From Fennellomyces sp. T-0311 (lineage: Eukaryota > Mucoromycota > Mucoromycetes > Mucorales > Lichtheimiaceae), in contig JALLLT010000018.1 in the NCBI GenBank assembly GCA_025266875.1, positions 620,001 to 684,000 on the forward strand: a DNA stretch of 64,000 nucleotides. The letters are read 5' to 3'. Both the position numbers and the translations under genes were made by a program. The notes under the pieces were generated by a model. The model saw only the letters and a list, made by a program, of their open reading frames with translations. It was not told where the DNA came from and did not search any database. This document shows positions 26,683 to 36,390 of this stretch, piece after piece. The stretch's first letter is position 1; each line of letters begins with the position of its first letter.

Positions 26683-28342
26683 CTATTCTTGTTGGGGTAA
26701 CTTTGGCTTGTACTGGATCATCATCAGTCCACTGCCAGCCATGGTCATGACCGCACAGATGGCAAACATCATCGATGTAGATAGATCATCCACCTAAAGT
26801 TCCAAGTTAACGCGGTTTGCTTTTGGCTTTAAAAAAAGCAAACAAAACACTTACATGCCACATGATGATACCCACGCCAAGATTCATTGGGATTCTTAGC
26901 AGTGTCATTACTGCTGTGCGTGTTTCTTCAGGGATCGCTTGCGCTTTGAGGGACGAAAGTGATGGGTAATACAGACCAGTAGAGAATTCAAAAACGTGGT
27001 ATGCTATGGCCAGGATAGGCAACTTGTATAAGGTGCGTAAGTCTCTCTCTCTTTTTTTTTAATCAACATGATTTTTTTTTCTGATCGACATCTTACCGAA
27101 GCGGATTCGTCATACACCATAGCACCAAATGACATACTCGCCAGAGTGAGTGCCATGATCAGCAGTCGATCTTGAGTAAACCACGACACGACCCTGGATG
27201 ACGATGATTGGCGTTCAAGCGCTTGGAAAGTAAGTGAGCCAATCATAACAGCAAACATCATTGTGGAAAACAGATAACCCAAAGGTAAATTCTGGCTCTT
27301 TTCATCTGTGCCAACTATTAAACAGAGTTTAGCAAAGATGCATGATATACCACCCCTCGTGTCACATACCATATACTGCAGCTGCATTTTCGATCGCAGG
27401 AGTGTAAAGCAGGACAAAGATATACATGGCACACTCAAATACCGTCTGTGCGGCACCCAATACCAAAATATTCGAGTCTGAAAACGTATAATGTCAGTCG
27501 AGTATTGAAAAAAAAAATAGAAAGAGCAAATTCGCTACCTCGCCATAACGCAAGCAAGCCATCCATCAAAGTTCGTGCCAGTCGAATCTTTCCATTTCCT
27601 GCCTCACCATAGTTTTCTGCAAATGTCGAGACAATCAAACTTGCAGCCACGACAACAAGTGCCATGGCAACGACAAACGGGGCCTTGTAACCCCACAGAT
27701 CCACGACAAAATTGGCGACCACGCCGGCAATGATGGCAACCAGGCCATTCAAGAACGTGGCCTTTCCAAATGTACGCGCCATCCAATCCGACGGAATTAT
27801 TTCATTGGTGTGTTCGGCCACATACCATGCTTCGAATACGCTATACTGCATTGATGCTGCCATGCCGGATAGCACGTGTGATAGGAATAAAAGTGGATAA
27901 TTGCTTCCCAACCGTAACAAGAGATATACAAATGCTGTCGCACAGAATAATAGACATCCTCGTCGTCGTCCCCTACAGCATGTATGAATGAAAACGGCAA
28001 GATGATGACCCACTTTAGTTTTTTCTTCTTTACCAAGAATCCGACATGCTGCCCATGGCAGTACCGCCAATGGCACCACTTACGAAACCAGTCAGAAACA
28101 GAAATGCAATTTGAGCCAGATCGAAACCGTAAGATTGGTATAGTTTATAAAGGTATGGTCCTTGTAACCAGTCAGCTCCTATTGTTGTTGATTTAAGCGT
28201 TACTAGATATCTTTTAACTATTATTCTCATCTTTGTTACCCATGACAACGAGATAGACGGAAAGGTATTTGTATTGTAATGACTGAAATCGTTTCAGCTG
28301 TTGGTCATCTGGGGATTCGACGTCCATTGATTCTAGTGTCAT
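26683..28342 (-). CDS. MFSD5-type major facilitator (molybdate-anion transporter family)
   Basis: Seven exons: 28342..28240, 28178..28034, 27972..27539, 27477..27370, 27314..27097, 27022..26855, 26793..26683, giving 428 aa. About twelve hydrophobic spans are visible. The family signature is clear: GADWLQGPYLYKLYQSYGF at the start of the fold, then GFVSGAIGG, SDSWGRRRGC (the MFS loop 2-3 motif), QYSVFEAWYVAEH and EFSTGLYYPSL. Relatives import molybdate for molybdenum-cofactor enzymes, and animal MFSD5 is less clear. Start is an ATG followed by an acidic cytosolic tail. The sequence alone does not prove the substrate. Confidence 0.9.
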
Positions 28343-29636
28343 TGTATGGGCTGTGTTGCTGCAAGTCGCGTTACAAGTGGGACAAACCCGAAAATCCCTT
28401 TTGTTAATGCCAAAGCCCGGATTTCAAACAGCGTTCGAGCTAAAGTACTCTTAGCCACATGCTAAAACGGTAGCTGGATCAATCTAGCCCCTCAATACGA
28501 TTTAATTTTTCGTCTCAAGTCGATCCTCCGTCATATTGCAAGTTGTATATTCAGCACACTCGCCATGTGGTTATTGTTGTACATAACTTGGTAATTATGC
28601 TAAGCTCCTTTTCCCGTACCTCGCTTAATGATCCCTGCCACCAGAATGGGGCATGTGACATATCAGTATGGTACCACTCGCCTTTTTTTGTAACGACCTG
28701 TCACAGATCTGACTGGAAGTAGATTATTGATGGCAGAATTGCGCTTTTCTCACCAATACAAAGTCACTTTCTTAATCATCCAAGTTACCATTGACAAGCA
28801 ATAGAAGAAAAGCTGAGTGAGGGCCGTGCTATACAATCATGACAAGACAGTAGCTGTATATCAAGTGCCCTTTGGAATCCACACATAATAGTAGTAGTGA
28901 GTATATCGGTACAAATATCAATATATATTTACCGAAGAAGATCATTATGACGCATACTTCTATAGGAGTTCCTCTAGTACTGTAACAAACACATTAATTC
29001 AGAGCAATGTCTTGACTAAATGTGCATACAGCTGCCAATAAGCACTGCAGAAAGTTTAAAACTGCCAGAGCTCGTCATATCTTTTACAGTTATTACCTGA
29101 TCTATCTAAGCTCCTTAAACTATTGCGTACGCATCTTTTAGCAGTAGAATCAAAATCTACATCATTCAAATGACATATAATTTAGAGGTCAGACATCTTC
29201 TAGTAAGGAGAGGAACGTTTCTACAGTAACTATATATAAATTGGAACATAGCAACAAAGCCGATCAAAGTATATATAGATTCATACGGAAGATCTCTTTT
29301 GCCAATAGACCTATTGCTACGTAGCAAGTAAACTTTTCGAAAGCGAGAAAGTGCACTTCTACTATCATAGTAAGTGCACATGGAGCATACACTTTGAGTT
29401 TCTACATGCACCAGTATAAGCAAGAAACTCATGGACGCACAGTACCGTTTGCAAGAATTCCAGACGTCGGCCATGATGGCAGTATAAGCTTTCAGAGAGC
29501 AACCATTACCAGCCGGAAACACCAACAGCGAACCTTGCAAAGCCAACATTTCGTTGTCGATCGTGATTCATCTGGCCACAGCCCAAAAGTTGGCAACTGG
29601 AGACCAATTCGCTGGTCGCGTACGACACTTTCTTTT
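28343..29636. other. Intergenic, no gene seen
   Basis: AT-rich with short unrelated frames. It includes the promoter of the MFSD5-like gene at its left end. A frame running into the MED7 relic opens at 29394 but has no recognisable content before 29637. Confidence 0.45.
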
Positions 29637-30511
29637 ATGAGCGAACAACAAACCACAGGAAGCGCGTGGCCGGACCCGCCCTATCTATACAAGCAATACA
29701 CGACAGAGAACTCGACGAACTCACCAGCCAGCCACCAGGTCCCGATTTCTTTTTAAAATCCCTCGAAACGCCATCTCCTACCGAGTCATATATTTTTTCG
29801 ACCAGCGATGGCAAGTTCATGAACAACTACGGTCATTAACGGAGTACCTGTCACGTAGCTGATTCCATCTGGACCAACCGGTATGTAGCAACTATGCAAA
29901 AAGTCGCGATCGCTTGCCTCTGACAGTAGCAATCTTAAAGAACGGATCCAGGAACTCAAAAAGCTGAATCGCAAACACATTGTACAGTTTCTTGATCTAC
30001 TGGACGTCCTTGTAACCGATTTAGATCAGGTCAGGGTGGTGTTGTGCGCCTCGATGAACCTCAGTAACTAATATGGATGATGGTATGGCGAGCGGATAGA
30101 AAACATTAGCGCCATATTCATCAACATGCATCATATCCTCAACGAATACGGACCACGTTAAGTAACGAATTCGCTAGGAAGCAGGTCTCCAGGTCAACTG
30201 ACATTTCTAGGCACGAGAAAAACTGCGTCTGCCAATGGAAAATCAAATAGCAAAGAAGCGAGTGGCAGCCGAGTTGATGAAGTGCGTGGGTACACACTGA
30301 GCACACGGAAAAGACACGGACCCATATCGCTAGTAAGAGCAAGGGAATGGTACAGATGCTCTAGGCCTTTGGGGAGGAAACCACGCTACCACTGCTTGAT
30401 CCTGATCAAAAGACATCTGGTCCAGACACGATGGATGTCCAGGAGGAGCCGACAGAGGACACTGACGTTGTAATGGAAGAACCAGAAGAAAAAAAGGGAT
30501 ATAAACGCTGA
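29637..30511 (+). pseudogene. MED7: Mediator subunit MED7, intron-containing pseudogene
   Basis: The pieces of MED7 occur in order. WPDPPYLYKQYT lies near the ATG, followed by DELTSQPPGPDFFLKSLE, FDQRWQVHEQLRSL, LIPSGP, ERIQELKKLNRKHIVQFLDL, ISAIFINMHHILNEYGPR, REKLRLPMENQIAKKRVAA and an acidic tail ending MEEPEEKKG. They fall in different frames, with an early TAA (about 29754), an in-frame TAG before LIPSGP and a TAG inside the last exon. Intron-like spacers with GTATGT or GTCAGG starts and TAG or CTAG ends remain between the blocks, so this is a decayed genomic copy and not a processed one. MED7 is the middle-module hinge of Mediator and is essential in yeast, so a working copy must exist elsewhere. 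Confidence 0.82.
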
Positions 30512-30868
30512 GAAATTACGGCAGAAACTAATACGAATGGTCGATGATATTATATAAACAAAATGCCATCTTGCAATTCCTGTGTTTCCTGGAAGATCGT
30601 CGATAGGATAGACTCTACTGCCTCAAAAAATAACTGTGAGATGTCCTCGTGTGTTTTACGTACACAACACACAGTTATGTATGCAACATCTGCGCACAGT
30701 GAAAAGTACATTATGAATTTACGATTTAATAATTATGAATACAATACTACATACAAAGAGCATCTGATAACAATATATCAAGGGTGTCTTACTTGCATTC
30801 CAGGTCCGGATCCTACACTTTCGGAATCACAGATTCTTTATGGTGTTTGTTTAGTACATTTGGTTTTT
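30512..30868. other. Intergenic, no gene seen
   Basis: Short flank between the MED7 relic and the tandem repeats. A 110-codon open frame has no recognisable content. Confidence 0.35.
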
Positions 30869-31165
30869 GTTCGAACAGCACACTTTTGCGCTTAAGCGTC
30901 ATGTTCCCAAAGGCTGCATATGAGCTTTGCTTTCTAAATTGAATGTTCGTCAATCATCTAGACATATTTTACGGGCCAAAGTGCTATACTTACTGTGTGT
31001 TTGTTTTGTTCGAACAGCGTACTTTTGTGCTTAAGCATCATGTTCCCAAAGGCTGCATATGAGCTTTTCTTTCTAAATCGGATATTCGTCAATAATCAAG
31101 ACATACTTTACGAGCCAATCCAAAGTACTGTACTTACTGTGTGTTTGTTTTGTTCGAGCAGCGCA
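30869..31165 (+). repeat. Tandem direct repeat, ~140-bp unit
   Basis: The segment starting GTTCGAACAGC, running through CATGTTCCCAAAGGCTGCATA, recurs at 30869 and 31008, and its beginning recurs again at 31152 (GTTCGAGCAGC). Spacings are 139 and 144 bp. The copies differ by scattered substitutions. No coding content is evident. Confidence 0.75.
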
Positions 31166-31179
31166 CTTTCGCGCTTCCA

Positions 31180-31560
31180 TATCTGTGAATGCCTTGTGTG
31201 GATGCCTTGTGTGGATGCCTTGTATGGATACCTTGTGTGGATATCTTGTGTGGATATCTTGTGTGGATGTCTTGTGTGAATGCCTTTTATGGATGCTTCT
31301 TGAGTGGATCATTCTTGAGTGAATGTTTCTTGCCTGAGATGTCGCGTTTTTGTCTTCTCTTGTGTCTTTTTTATGAAAGTTTCTTTTCTTCTGTGTTTTC
31401 TTGAAATCTTCTCTTGCGCCTTTTTTTCTTGTGCCTTTTTTTCTCTTGTGTTTTTTTTCTCTTGTGTTTTTTTTTCTCTTGTGTTTTTTTCTTGTGTCTT
31501 TTTTTTCTTGTGTTTTTTTTTCTTGTGTTTTTTCTTGGAAATCTCTTTTGTTGTTTTCTT
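31180..31560. repeat. Minisatellite and C/T-rich tandem repeats
   Basis: First come about eight imperfect 12-bp units of the type CTTGTGTGGATG (31190-31300). Then come T-rich 10-20-bp units of the type TCTTGTGTTTTTTT (31400-31545). On the minus strand a 283-codon frame (31073..31924) runs through both, because unit lengths keep it open, and would encode His/Lys/Arg/Thr repeats. I regard it as repeat-driven and not a gene. Confidence 0.7.
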
Positions 31561-32355
31561 GCTTGTGATCTTTTTTCGATGTATGCAAATGTTTGTCTCT
31601 TGTATGCCATGGATATCTTGTATGTGCCAGTGCCGATTTGTGTGCCAATGGTGTGGTAATGCCCTTGTGTATGTCTTGTGCGCCAATGTATGTCAATATG
31701 CGCCTTGTACACCAATATCCTTGCAATCCGGTGCCCTTGATTATGTCAGTGATGTATGACAATGATGCGTCAATGTGTTTCAACGTATGCCATGTTTGCC
31801 TTGTAAGCCAGCGCCCTTGTGTGCTGCCAAAGAATGCTTTATGTGTTCCAATGCTTGTGTTTTGCGTGTCAGTCCTTTGTGCGGCTACGTAATCCATGGT
31901 GTTGCCTTGATAAAAGTGACCCATTGGATTGTCTCTTTAGTGGGATTGTTGATTTCGAATAGCCTCAGTGCCATAAGAATGTTCGACGAGCTTGTTTCTC
32001 CTCGGTTGGATGTGATGTATGTGATTCTTGGCGCCATCAGCACCGTAGTTGTGTTTGACGAATCCGCGCTTTCAAAGTCCCATGGATGAAGAGACGGGTG
32101 ATGTTTCCCAATGTGTGCTCCCGGCACTGTTCCTTGAGTTCACCGCTCCCGAGATGGATATGGTAGCAGACGCCTGACGGAGGCACCATAAGAATGTTCA
32201 ACGTTTTGGCGCGCCTTCCAGGGACACGCTTGTTTCATGCGGCGTTCTCTACGCTATAATATGAACATGAGTTTCGTTTTGTTTTCAATGACAATTGATT
32301 CATCACTTACCCGTACTCGGGCGGTTAAACACCCATCTGCGCGCCATACAGCGCC
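31561..32355. other. Degenerate repeat-derived sequence
   Basis: Continues with scattered CTTGTGTG and GCCAATG words related to the minisatellite, then unique sequence. I see no gene. Confidence 0.35.
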
Positions 32356-32357
32356 TC

Positions 32358-33168
32358 CAGCGCCGAATCATATGTACACTGGCACCCCACCAAGGGCCCC
32401 ATGGCCCCCCCCAAACCAGTCCCTCCGTCGCAGAAAGGCCCGCAGTAATCAAGTCGGCGTATCCTGGTCGTTCTGTTGTTCAACGAGTTACATCTCAACC
32501 TCCTTTCGTAGGGGTCGTGAGGCTCTTGCCACTCTGGTGTATCTCTCAGGTAAGTTGTATGAGATAAGGCACTAACATGTTTCGGCAAGCCTTCCCGACT
32601 ACGACTGCAACTCTCTAGAGAAACTAGACTTTAGTTTCTCCAGGTAGCTGACGCGAACAAATGTGTCTTGTGGAATTTCTGCAGGCCTATGAACATTGAG
32701 TTTTCCCAATGTCCACGACCAGATCCGGTGGTTCTACAAAACTATACATTCCAATTAGTTTACCACTGTATACGTGTTGGCTTGGAAACGTACCTTTGAC
32801 CACGATAACAATACTTTGGAAACCTCAATGTCCATAGACCTGCAGAAATCCCACAAGACACATTTGTTTGCGTCAGCTACCTGGTGAAACTAACGGCTAG
32901 TTTCTCTAGAGAGTTGCAGTCGTAGTCTGGAAGGCTTACCGAAACCTGTTAGCGTCTTATCTCATACAACTTACCTGAGAGATACACCAGAGTGACAAGA
33001 GCCTTACGACCCAAGGAGGCCGAGATGCAACTCGTTGAACAACAGAACGCGCAGGATACGACGACTTGGTTACTGCGCACCTTTCCACGGCAGAAAGACC
33101 GGAATGGCGGCGACATGAGGTCCTCAATGGGGTGGCAGTGTACATATGACCCGACGCTGATCTCGCTG
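32358..33168. repeat. Large imperfect inverted repeat (~355-bp arms)
   Basis: The left arm (about 32358-32715) and the reverse complement of the right arm (about 32810-33168) share long words in the same order: CATATGTACACTG, GTTCTGTTGTTCAACGAGTT, CACTCTGGTGTATCTCTCAG (followed by GTAAGTTGTATGAGATAAG), ACTACGACTGCAACTCTCTA and AAATGTGTCTTGTGG. Symmetry centres near 32762, with a ~90-bp spacer. One frame stays open and similar in both arms, with a 3-bp length difference, and ends at a good splice donor (CAG|GTAAGT). This could be two head-to-head copies of an exon-bearing element or a fold-back transposon. Confidence 0.8.
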
Positions 33169-33711
33169 GGCTAGGCCCAGCCTGCTTGCCACAAAAATGA
33201 CTGATAAAATAAAAGAGCATTAGCTTTCAAGAGTTATTTGTCCAAGTACCAATGTGCTTACCACCAAAATTGGATGTTTCTGTGCCATCGGCATGGCGTG
33301 CTGCTCGCCGATTCGAGTTGCTGCTTGGGCAGAGGGCGAGGCCCTGGGTATAAGCGAAGATGGAGGTATATAAGTGCAAAATTGTTGGGTATTTGGAAAG
33401 GGTATATAAAGTGGGTATATAGGATGGGGTATATAAAGTGGGTATAGTCCAGTAATATATATATATAGAGAGAGAGAGAGGGAGGCATTGATTATCTAAA
33501 CTAAGGGGATGTTTTTTTTGTTTTTTGCTTTTTTTTAGGGGATCTTTTTTTTTTTGTTTTTGTATTTTGTCGGGGGGCCTTTTTTTGTGAGGTTTTTTTT
33601 TTTTTTTCTTTTTTTTGAAGGTTTTTTTTGTTTTTAGTTACGGCTGTACTATAGAAGATTCATCAGTGATTCTGTTGCCAAGATTCTGACGGTTTGTACA
33701 TCAACTTACAT
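33169..33711. repeat. Low-complexity tract
   Basis: GTATATAAAGTGGGTATAT-type words repeat at 33400-33450. An AT then AG microsatellite (33455-33481) and a long T-rich tract with interspersed G runs (33505-33635) follow. No coding content. Confidence 0.6.
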
Positions 33712-34398
33712 TTAGCCAAAGTGTTGCTGGAGGAAGTTGGTGGCGACAGCATAACGAAGCGGGTCGCCACGACGGTCGTAGCGCCGGTTTCGGGCACGCA
33801 GGTACAGTGACCGCACGAAGGCGCGCATGCCAAACTCCCTTTCTTCTTCTGTCACTGGAGGAGGGCGTTCTGGCACGTGCCACATCTCCGTGGTTAGGCT
33901 GTGCACTTGTTCAGCCGGAGGAGTGATATTCATTTGGGCAAAAAGCCCGAGGAACTCATCGTCCACTGTTGGAGGCGGAGGCGGAGGCGGCGGCGGAGGC
34001 ATGGCTTCAAGAAGCGGCTCGGACGGCAAAGGCGGAGACATGATTTCAGCAACCAGCGCAGCCGGCGGTGGAGACATGGGCTGGAACAGCAGCATGGTCG
34101 ACGAGGCTTCGGGTACAGAGGGCAATCGCGGAGACACGACTGCAAGCACGGGAGACAACAGCGGTGACATGGCTGCGGAAAGCAGCGCAGGCGATGCCAG
34201 CGGTGGTGACAGATCAGGCGGCACGCGACGAAGACGCGAGAGAACAGCTTGAGCGAGGCAGACAGTAGCGACAAGGAGAACAGCAGCGAAAAGCGCGATG
34301 AAGAACATAGTTACAACTACGGAAAGAAAGAGGAAAAAAGAAAAAAGTCTTTTTTCATTTATTTTGCTATGACCAGAACGCACTTGAAGGTTGGCCAT
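33712..34398 (-). CDS. Proline-rich membrane or secreted orphan protein
   Basis: A continuous 228-codon frame. A better start may be the second ATG at 34308 (198 aa), which begins directly with a hydrophobic span (MFFIALFAAVLLVATVCLAQ) and is preceded by a pyrimidine tract ending in TAG, like a 3' splice site. After the span come Pro/Ser-rich repeats (LSPPLASPALLSAAMSPLLS, MSPPP), a run of ten prolines, and a charged C-terminal part (EEEREFGMRAFVRSLYLRA, RYDRRGDPLRY, FLQQHFG). It is GC-richer than its flanks, so the antisense frame is also open. I do not recognise it. It could be a real lineage-specific protein or a mobile-element ORF. Confidence 0.45.
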   Translation of the reverse strand: MANLQVRSGHSKINEKRLFSFFLFLSVVVTMFFIALFAAVLLVATVCLAQAVLSRLRRVPPDLSPPLASPALLSAAMSPLLSPVLAVVSPRLPSVPEASSTMLLFQPMSPPPAALVAEIMSPPLPSEPLLEAMPPPPPPPPPPTVDDEFLGLFAQMNITPPAEQVHSLTTEMWHVPERPPPVTEEEREFGMRAFVRSLYLRARNRRYDRRGDPLRYAVATNFLQQHFG

Positions 34399-35397
34399 TT
34401 TGTGTTACACATGGAGCCATAAGATCATCCCTTTACCGCCTTTTGCCAATGTAGATCCACCATTACTTTGCATGAGATGCCGCCATGCCGCAAGAAAACT
34501 TGATAAACTGTCATTTGTAGTCATGGCAGTTGTCCCCATGGCGTCCAAAACTTGTCGCCATGCCCAAAACTTCATCCTGGACAGATCCCGGTATCGTTTA
34601 TGAAAATTTCTATATGTGGTAATACACTCGGAAGACAATTATCATATAACAGACTGGCCCGGATTCAACGCTTCGTATTTTATTCGAAAAGTACACGTTC
34701 TGAGGATTCTGTAGACACTCGACGCGTCTCTCTACATGGCCTGTACGCCACGTTCCGAATTTTGTGTCAGGAGGCGCACGGACATCACGTCTATCATTTC
34801 CCAAACAGGGTTTCATTGTGATCACTGCCACTCCGCTAGGAACACACAGTACTCAATGCGATGGTTAGGACACTGACGTTTCTCATGTTCCCCTTCATGA
34901 CTGTACTTTTTGTCTCATCTGCCTCATTACCGCGGAACACGGTTTTTTCATTACGAACGGCAGCAAAACATGCTTTTTTCGGTAGTGTATGAAGTCTGTC
35001 TTGCAATACGGCATGATTTGTGGAGAAGGCTTTTATTGGGCTGAGCTCACCGATCACTAGAACGGCTATCCTTTGCTTATGGTCCGTCTTCCAGCGAGGT
35101 AAGCCCAATTCAAACATACGTAGTGGACACGAGACTTCACCCAGAGTATTTGGCACGTGATTATTTTTCGGACGAGAACCGTAAGTCGATATGCGTCACA
35201 CACAACCACGGTAAACGGTGAACCAGTACGTTCGCTGATTTGGAATAATTATTAGAAGCCGCGTATACAACAATAAGTATGTTATTGCTTTTATTGAACC
35301 GCGCATTGAGTTGGTATATACAGTATTTCCCAAAAAGTGTTGTCGCTGCTCAAAAAAATCATAAAAGGAAGCCGCAGTATATTTTGTATTATAAAAA
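34399..35397. other. Mostly non-coding, one unassigned minus-strand frame
   Basis: A minus-strand frame at 34836..35156 (106 codons, open further upstream) reads as protein-like text (RMFELGLPRWKTDHKQR, LVIGELSPIKAFSTNHAVLQ) but matches nothing I know. Another minus frame at 34405..34638 is similar in style. They may be pieces of a mobile-element gene. CAGTATTTCCCAAAAAGTGT near 35320 resembles a DNA-transposon end, with no partner found. Confidence 0.3.
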
Positions 35398-35590
35398 CGA
35401 GCACGTCACCTGTCTCGCTACGCTCGACTGAATGATCCCCTTCGCTGCGCTTCGGGTCATTCAACGGTGAGCCGGCTCGTCATCTAAACCTTATGGCCGA
35501 GTCGTTACCTGTCTCGCTTTGCTCGACTGAATGAGCCCCTACGCTACGCTTCGGGTCATTCATCGGTGAGCCGACTCAGCCATCTTAAAT
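35398..35590. repeat. Two tandem ~99-bp units with nested hairpins
   Basis: Each unit is bounded by a short inverted repeat (ACGAGC/GCTCGT in the first, CCGAGTCG/CGACTC in the second). Each contains ACCTGTCTCGC and a palindrome GAATGA...TTCGCTGCGCTTCGGG...TCATTC. The second copy has compensating changes in the outer stem, so the structure and not only the sequence is retained. I do not recognise the family. It recalls the double-hairpin elements of fungal organelle genomes. Confidence 0.6.
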
Positions 35591-35604
35591 CCTATATTAC
35601 ACCC

Positions 35605-35648
35605 GGACACTAAACCCTATTACTAAACCCTAACAGCCCTAACACTAA
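35605..35648 (+). repeat. Degenerate telomere-like (CCCTAA) repeats
   Basis: Four CCCTAA/CCCTAT words separated by irregular spacers (ACTAAACCCTATTACTAAACC, then CTAACAGCCCTAACAC). The match to the common fungal telomere repeat TTAGGG suggests an interstitial telomeric scar, but the tract is short. Confidence 0.4.
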
Positions 35649-35738
35649 GTATATGACATGCACATATTTATATTATTGCTTAGAGACAACCGCTTGCTGA
35701 AATAAGCTTTTGAAATTTATTATACAGAAGTATTGGTA

Positions 35739-35918
35739 CAGTCAAACCCCGCCTTGTGCAGAACAGGGAAATCGATGCATACAGTGAGGTTGTGCACCAA
35801 CCGGGAGATAGTCCATACAGTCATACCTGCTTTGTACCGCTTTAAGAATTCCAAATACTTTGATGCATATAGTGAGGTTTTGCACGAAACGGGAGCTGCA
35901 CAAACCGGGGTTCGACTG
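35739..35918. mobile_element. Pogo/Tigger-like MITE, 180 bp
   Basis: Ends are inverted: CAGTCAAACCCCGCCTTGTGCA at the left and TGCACAAACCGGGGTTCGACTG at the right, flanked by TA on both sides (35737-38 and 35919-20), the target duplication of Tc1/mariner-pogo elements. Inside are direct subterminal repeats of the type GCATAYAGTGAGGTTKTGCAC (about 35776 and 35863). It has no coding capacity and would need a transposase from elsewhere. Confidence 0.8.
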
Positions 35919-35920
35919 TA

Positions 35921-36390
35921 TAGTAATTCCTTGTATCGTGTATCGTCCTTGTTAGAGTTTGCTATCCCGGTCTGATGGGTGAGAAGTACCTGAGTGTAGT
36001 CATCTTGGATGGAGCACAGACGGCTCAGATGCTTATACCCCATGACTCCTCTGCCGTTTTGGCATCGGGAAGCGCAAACAGAAGATAGCTAGACGTCTGT
36101 AAGAAATGTGACCATTACCTATGAGCCACTAATATTTAACGTAAACTTACATATCTGTCCAATGTAGCATGGTCATCCTGCACCTATGCTGAGGTAGCAT
36201 ACATTCAGTCCATTTATTTTATGATTAGAAAATAAGTTAGCACATTGCTATACATATATAGGAAGTACAAATATTTCTTTTGCCTTGTGGAATGGTATTG
36301 AACACATTGTTGCAAGTGGTATCCGCTATCGACGATTATCATCAATACGGAAGGAAGAAGAGATTCATGAGCCAGGATTTTGATTGACAC
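35921..36390. other. Intergenic, no gene seen
   Basis: Between the MITE and the Helitron relic. AT-rich, and no motif is evident. Confidence 0.35.

Noticed and set aside
31073..31924. Calling the 283-codon repeat frame a gene
   Set aside because: Its sequence is explained by 12-bp and T-rich tandem units. No domain, promoter or splice evidence supports it, so it is listed only as an observation.
33827..34252. 141-codon plus-strand Gly/Asp-rich frame
   Set aside because: Mirror image of the proline-rich minus-strand frame. The minus frame has a plausible start, a membrane span and a varied C-terminus, the plus frame only low-complexity glycine text.
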